Shown here: piece by piece, positions 61,222 through 64,000 of the stretch
Numbering within the stretch: position 1 is the stretch's first letter
Layout of the letters: every line of letters starts with the position of its first letter
Assembly: GCA_037013495.1 (NCBI GenBank)
Contig: CM072810.1
Location: forward strand, 51,756,843-51,820,842
Reading direction: 5' to 3'
Length of the DNA: 64,000 nucleotides
Source: Hippophae tibetana
Lineage: Eukaryota; Streptophyta; Magnoliopsida; Rosales; Elaeagnaceae
Program-made: the position numbers and the translations under genes
The notes under the pieces: model-generated
Seen by the model: only the letters and a program-made list of their open reading frames with translations
What the model was told of the DNA's origin: nothing
Databases searched by the model: none

Positions 61222-62403
61222 CGGGACGCTTGAACGGTCACCCTTAATCCACGTTCAAAGCTCACAGCAAGTCACGAGAATGTTACACCCCGTGCACGAC
61301 ACAAGTCATTCTAAATGACACTTGGAAACAACATAGAAAGGTTACCCACAACAACGAGCGCAGGGATGGTACTTACCTCGGTTGCATCATTCCGTCTCTT
61401 GTAACCGAACTTCACCTCGAACTTGTGCTGTTATGGGATACAAATCGGAGATCATGTTTTGATACCAAAGATAGGAAAAATAGCGAATCCTTCCTTCCTA
61501 AAGCTTAAGCTTTCAATATGGGACGCTTGAATGGTCACCCTTAACTTGTTCAAAGCTCACACCAAGTCACGAGGATGTTACTCCCCATGCACGACACAAC
61601 TCATTCTAAATGACACTTGGAAACAACATAGAAAGGTTACCCACAACAACCAACCCAGGGATGGTCCTGACCTCGGTTGCATCATTCCGTCTCTTGTAAG
61701 CGAACTTCACCTCTAACTTGTGATTTTATGGGATACAAATCGAAGATAATATTTTGATACCAAACATAGGAAAATAGTTAATCCTTCCTTCCTAAAGCTT
61801 AATCTTTCAATACGGGACGCTTGAACGGTCACCCTTAATCCACGTTCAAAGCTCACAGCAAGTCACGAGAATGTTACACCCCGTGCACGACACAAGTCAT
61901 TCTAAATGACACTTGGAAACAACATAGAAAGGTTACCCACAACAACGAGCGCAGGGATGGTACTTACCTCGGTTGCATCATTCCGTCTCTTGTAACCGAA
62001 CTTCACCTCGAACTTGTGCTGTTATGGGATACAAATCGGAGATCATGTTTTGATACCAAAGATAGGAAAAATAGCGAATCCTTCCTTCCTAAAGCTTAAG
62101 CTTTCAATACGGGACGCTTGAATGGTCACCCTTAACTTGTTCAAAGCTCACACCAAGTCACGAGGATGTTACTCCCCATGCACGACACAACTTATTCTAA
62201 ATGACACTTGGAAACAACATAGAAAGGTTACCCACAACAACCAACCCAGGGATGGTCCTGACCTCGGTTGCATCATTCCGTCTCTTGTAAGCGAACTTCA
62301 CCTCTAACTTGTGATTTTATGGGATACAAATCGGAGATCATATTTTGATACCAAACATAGGAAAATAGTTAATCCTTCCTTCCTAAAGCTTAAGCTTTCC
62401 ATG
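61222..62403 (+). repeat. Two tandem 591-bp dimers
   Basis: Dimers 61222-61812 and 61813-62403 are nearly identical. Both have AATCCACGTTC, CACAGCAAGTC, GTGCTGTTATGGG, AATGGTCACCC and GTCCTGACCTCGG. They differ at single bases (TATGGGACG at 61519 against TACGGGACG; ACAACTC against ACAACTT) and at the last ~80 bp, where the second ends in AAGCTTTCCATGCGGG. The end difference shows that the unit boundary lies inside a monomer. Confidence 0.9.
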
Positions 62404-62770
62404 CGGGACGCTTGAACTGTCACCCTTAATCCTCGTTCACAGATCACAACAAGTCACGAGGCTGTTACCCCCCGTGCACGACACAAGTCATTCTAAATGA
62501 CACTTGGAAACAACATAGAAAGGTTACCCTCAACAACAAACCCAGGGATCGTACTTAACTCGGTTGCATCATTCCGTCTCTTGTAAGCGAACTTCACCTC
62601 GAACTTGTGCTTTTATGGGATACAAATCGGAGATCATATTTTGATACCAAACATAGGAAAATAGTTAATCCTTCCTTTATAAAGCTTAAGCTTTCCATGC
62701 GGGATGCTTGAACTGTCACCCTTAATCCTCGTTCAAAGATCACAACAAGTCACGAGGCTGTTACCCCCCG
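62404..62770 (+). repeat. Single linking monomer
   Basis: One monomer and the start of the next between the dimer pair and the last pentamer copy. It carries GGGATCGTACTTAACTCGG, which destroys the usual CTTACCTCGG motif, and CCTTCCTTTATAAAGC. Nothing else was noticed. Confidence 0.7.
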
Positions 62771-64000
62771 TGCACGACACAAGTCATTCTAAATGACACT
62801 TGGAAAAAATATAGAAAGGTTGCCCATAACAACAAACCCAGGGATGGTACTTACCTGGGTTGCATCATTCCGTCTCTTGTAAGCGAACTTCACTTCGAAC
62901 TTGTGCTTTTATGGGATACAAATTCGGAGATCATGTTTTGATAACAAATATAGGAAAAATAGCTAATCCTTCCTTCCTAAAGCTTATGCTTTCAATACGG
63001 GACGCTTAAACTGTCACCTTTAATCATCGTTCAAAGCTCACAACAAGTCACGAGGGTGGTACCCCCCATGCACGACACAAGTCATTCTAAATGACACTTG
63101 GAAACAACAAAGAAAGGTTACCCACAACAATGAGCGCAGGGATGGTACTTACCTCGGTTGCATCATTCCATCTCTTGTAACCGAACTTCACCTCGAACTT
63201 GTGCTTTTATGGGATACAAATCGGAGATCATATTTTGATACCAAACATAGGAAAATGGTTAATCCTTCCTTCCTAAAGCTTAAGCTTTCCATGCGGGACG
63301 CTTGAACTGTCACCCTTAATCCTCGTTCAAAGCACATAACCAATCACGAGGCTGTTACCCCCGTGCACGACACAAGTCATTCTAAATGACACATCGAAAC
63401 AACATAGAAAGGTTACCCAAAACAACAAACCGAGGGATGGTACTTACCTCGGTTGCATCATTCCGTCTCTTGTAAGCAAACTTCACCTCGAACTTGTGCT
63501 TTTATGGGATACAAATCGGAGAATATATTTTGATAATAAATATAGGAAAAATAGCTAATCCTTCCTTCCTAAAGCTTAAGCTTTCAATACGGGACGCTTC
63601 AACCGTCACCCTTAATCCTCTTTCAAAGCTCACAACAAGTCACGAGGACGTTACCCCCCGTGCACGACACAAGTCATTCTAAATGACACTTGGAAACAAC
63701 ATAGAATGGTTACCCACAACAACGAACCCAGGGATGGTACTTACGTCGGTTGCATCAGTCCGTCACTTGTAAGCGAACTTCACCTCTAACTTGTGCTTTT
63801 ATAGGATACAAATCGGAGATCATGTTTTGATATCAAACATAGGAAAATAACTAATCCTTCCTTCCTAAAGCTTAAGCTTTCAATACGGGACGCTTGACCT
63901 GTCACCCTTCATCCTCGTTCAAAGCACACAACAAGTCACGACGATGTTACCCCCCCGTGCACGACACAAGTCATTCTAAATGACACTTGGAAACAACATA
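62771..64000 (+). repeat. Third pentamer copy, cut by the window end
   Basis: ACTTGGAAAAAATATAG at 62798 is followed by TACCTGGGTTGC and then, in order, the same monomer types as in 58030-61001, at an offset of 3261 bp (11 monomers) from copy 2. It is more diverged than the two tandem copies (GATAACAAATATAGG instead of the A7 variant, CAACCGTCACCC, CATCAGTCCGTC), so it may represent the parental form. It runs to the end of the window and its full length is unknown. Confidence 0.8.

Larger units (their letters stand above)
24983..64000 (+). repeat. Satellite array, right arm
   Basis: The same ~296-bp satellite family continues in the same orientation to the end of the window. Unlike the left arm it has no single dominant HOR. 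It is a patchwork of local duplications with unit lengths of 2, 4, 5, 6, 7, 8 and 9 monomers, recognised by rare variants recurring at fixed offsets. No gene, tRNA, rRNA or second mobile element was seen. Confidence 0.95.

Noticed and set aside
1-64000. CRISPR array
   Set aside because: The repeat unit is ~296 bp and wholly repetitive, with no short repeat/unique spacer pattern, and the context is a plant genome.
1-64000. Telomere repeats, rRNA or tRNA genes, microsatellite boundaries
   Set aside because: No TTTAGGG runs or conserved RNA gene sequence seen on either strand. The tRNA-like matches are only the primer-site motifs.

Overview
The window is plant repetitive DNA with no protein-coding gene that I can support. 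About 59 kb of the 64 kb is one head-to-tail satellite array with a monomer of about 296 bp (292-299 bp), roughly 200 monomers, all in the same orientation. A single 4.75-kb LTR retrotransposon (20230-24982) interrupts it. The element's LTR and tRNA-Asp-type primer site, its Ty3/gypsy-like 3' region and its AT-rich intergenic style indicate a flowering plant, probably a eudicot. I cannot name the species, nor say whether the array is pericentromeric, centromeric or subtelomeric.

Layout. 1-297: one monomer of a type otherwise seen in the right arm. 298-13637: five consecutive copies of a 2668-bp, nine-monomer higher-order repeat (HOR). 13638-18388: the same HOR broken up by monomer insertion, a tandem triplication and two chimeric monomers. 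18389-20229: transition monomers. 20230-24982: a non-autonomous, gene-less Ty3/gypsy-like element with a complete 5' LTR and a 3' LTR cut at 707 bp. 24983-26665: a second copy of 18547-20229, without the insertion. 26060-31970: an 8-mer, then a 4-mer, then the 8-mer again. 31970-39700: mixed monomers. 39700-46400: three overlapping copies of a 5- to 9-mer block. 46408-56760: 8-mer, 7-mer and dimer duplications. 58030-61001: two tandem 1486-bp pentamers. 61222-62403: a 591-bp dimer twice. 62771-64000: a third, partial pentamer.

There is no pathway here. The interest is in array evolution: nested HORs, an 8004-bp superperiod, a conversion-like polymorphism at one HOR position, datable chimeric monomers, and a retrotransposon insertion whose empty site is still present next to it. 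The element itself carries a G-box-rich LTR promoter, a strong stem-loop just downstream of the TATA box, and five copies of a 40-nt RNA hairpin in its leader, one with a compensatory base change. All positions were worked out by eye; boundaries given to the base come from landmark motifs, and those described as approximate are good to about 50 bp.
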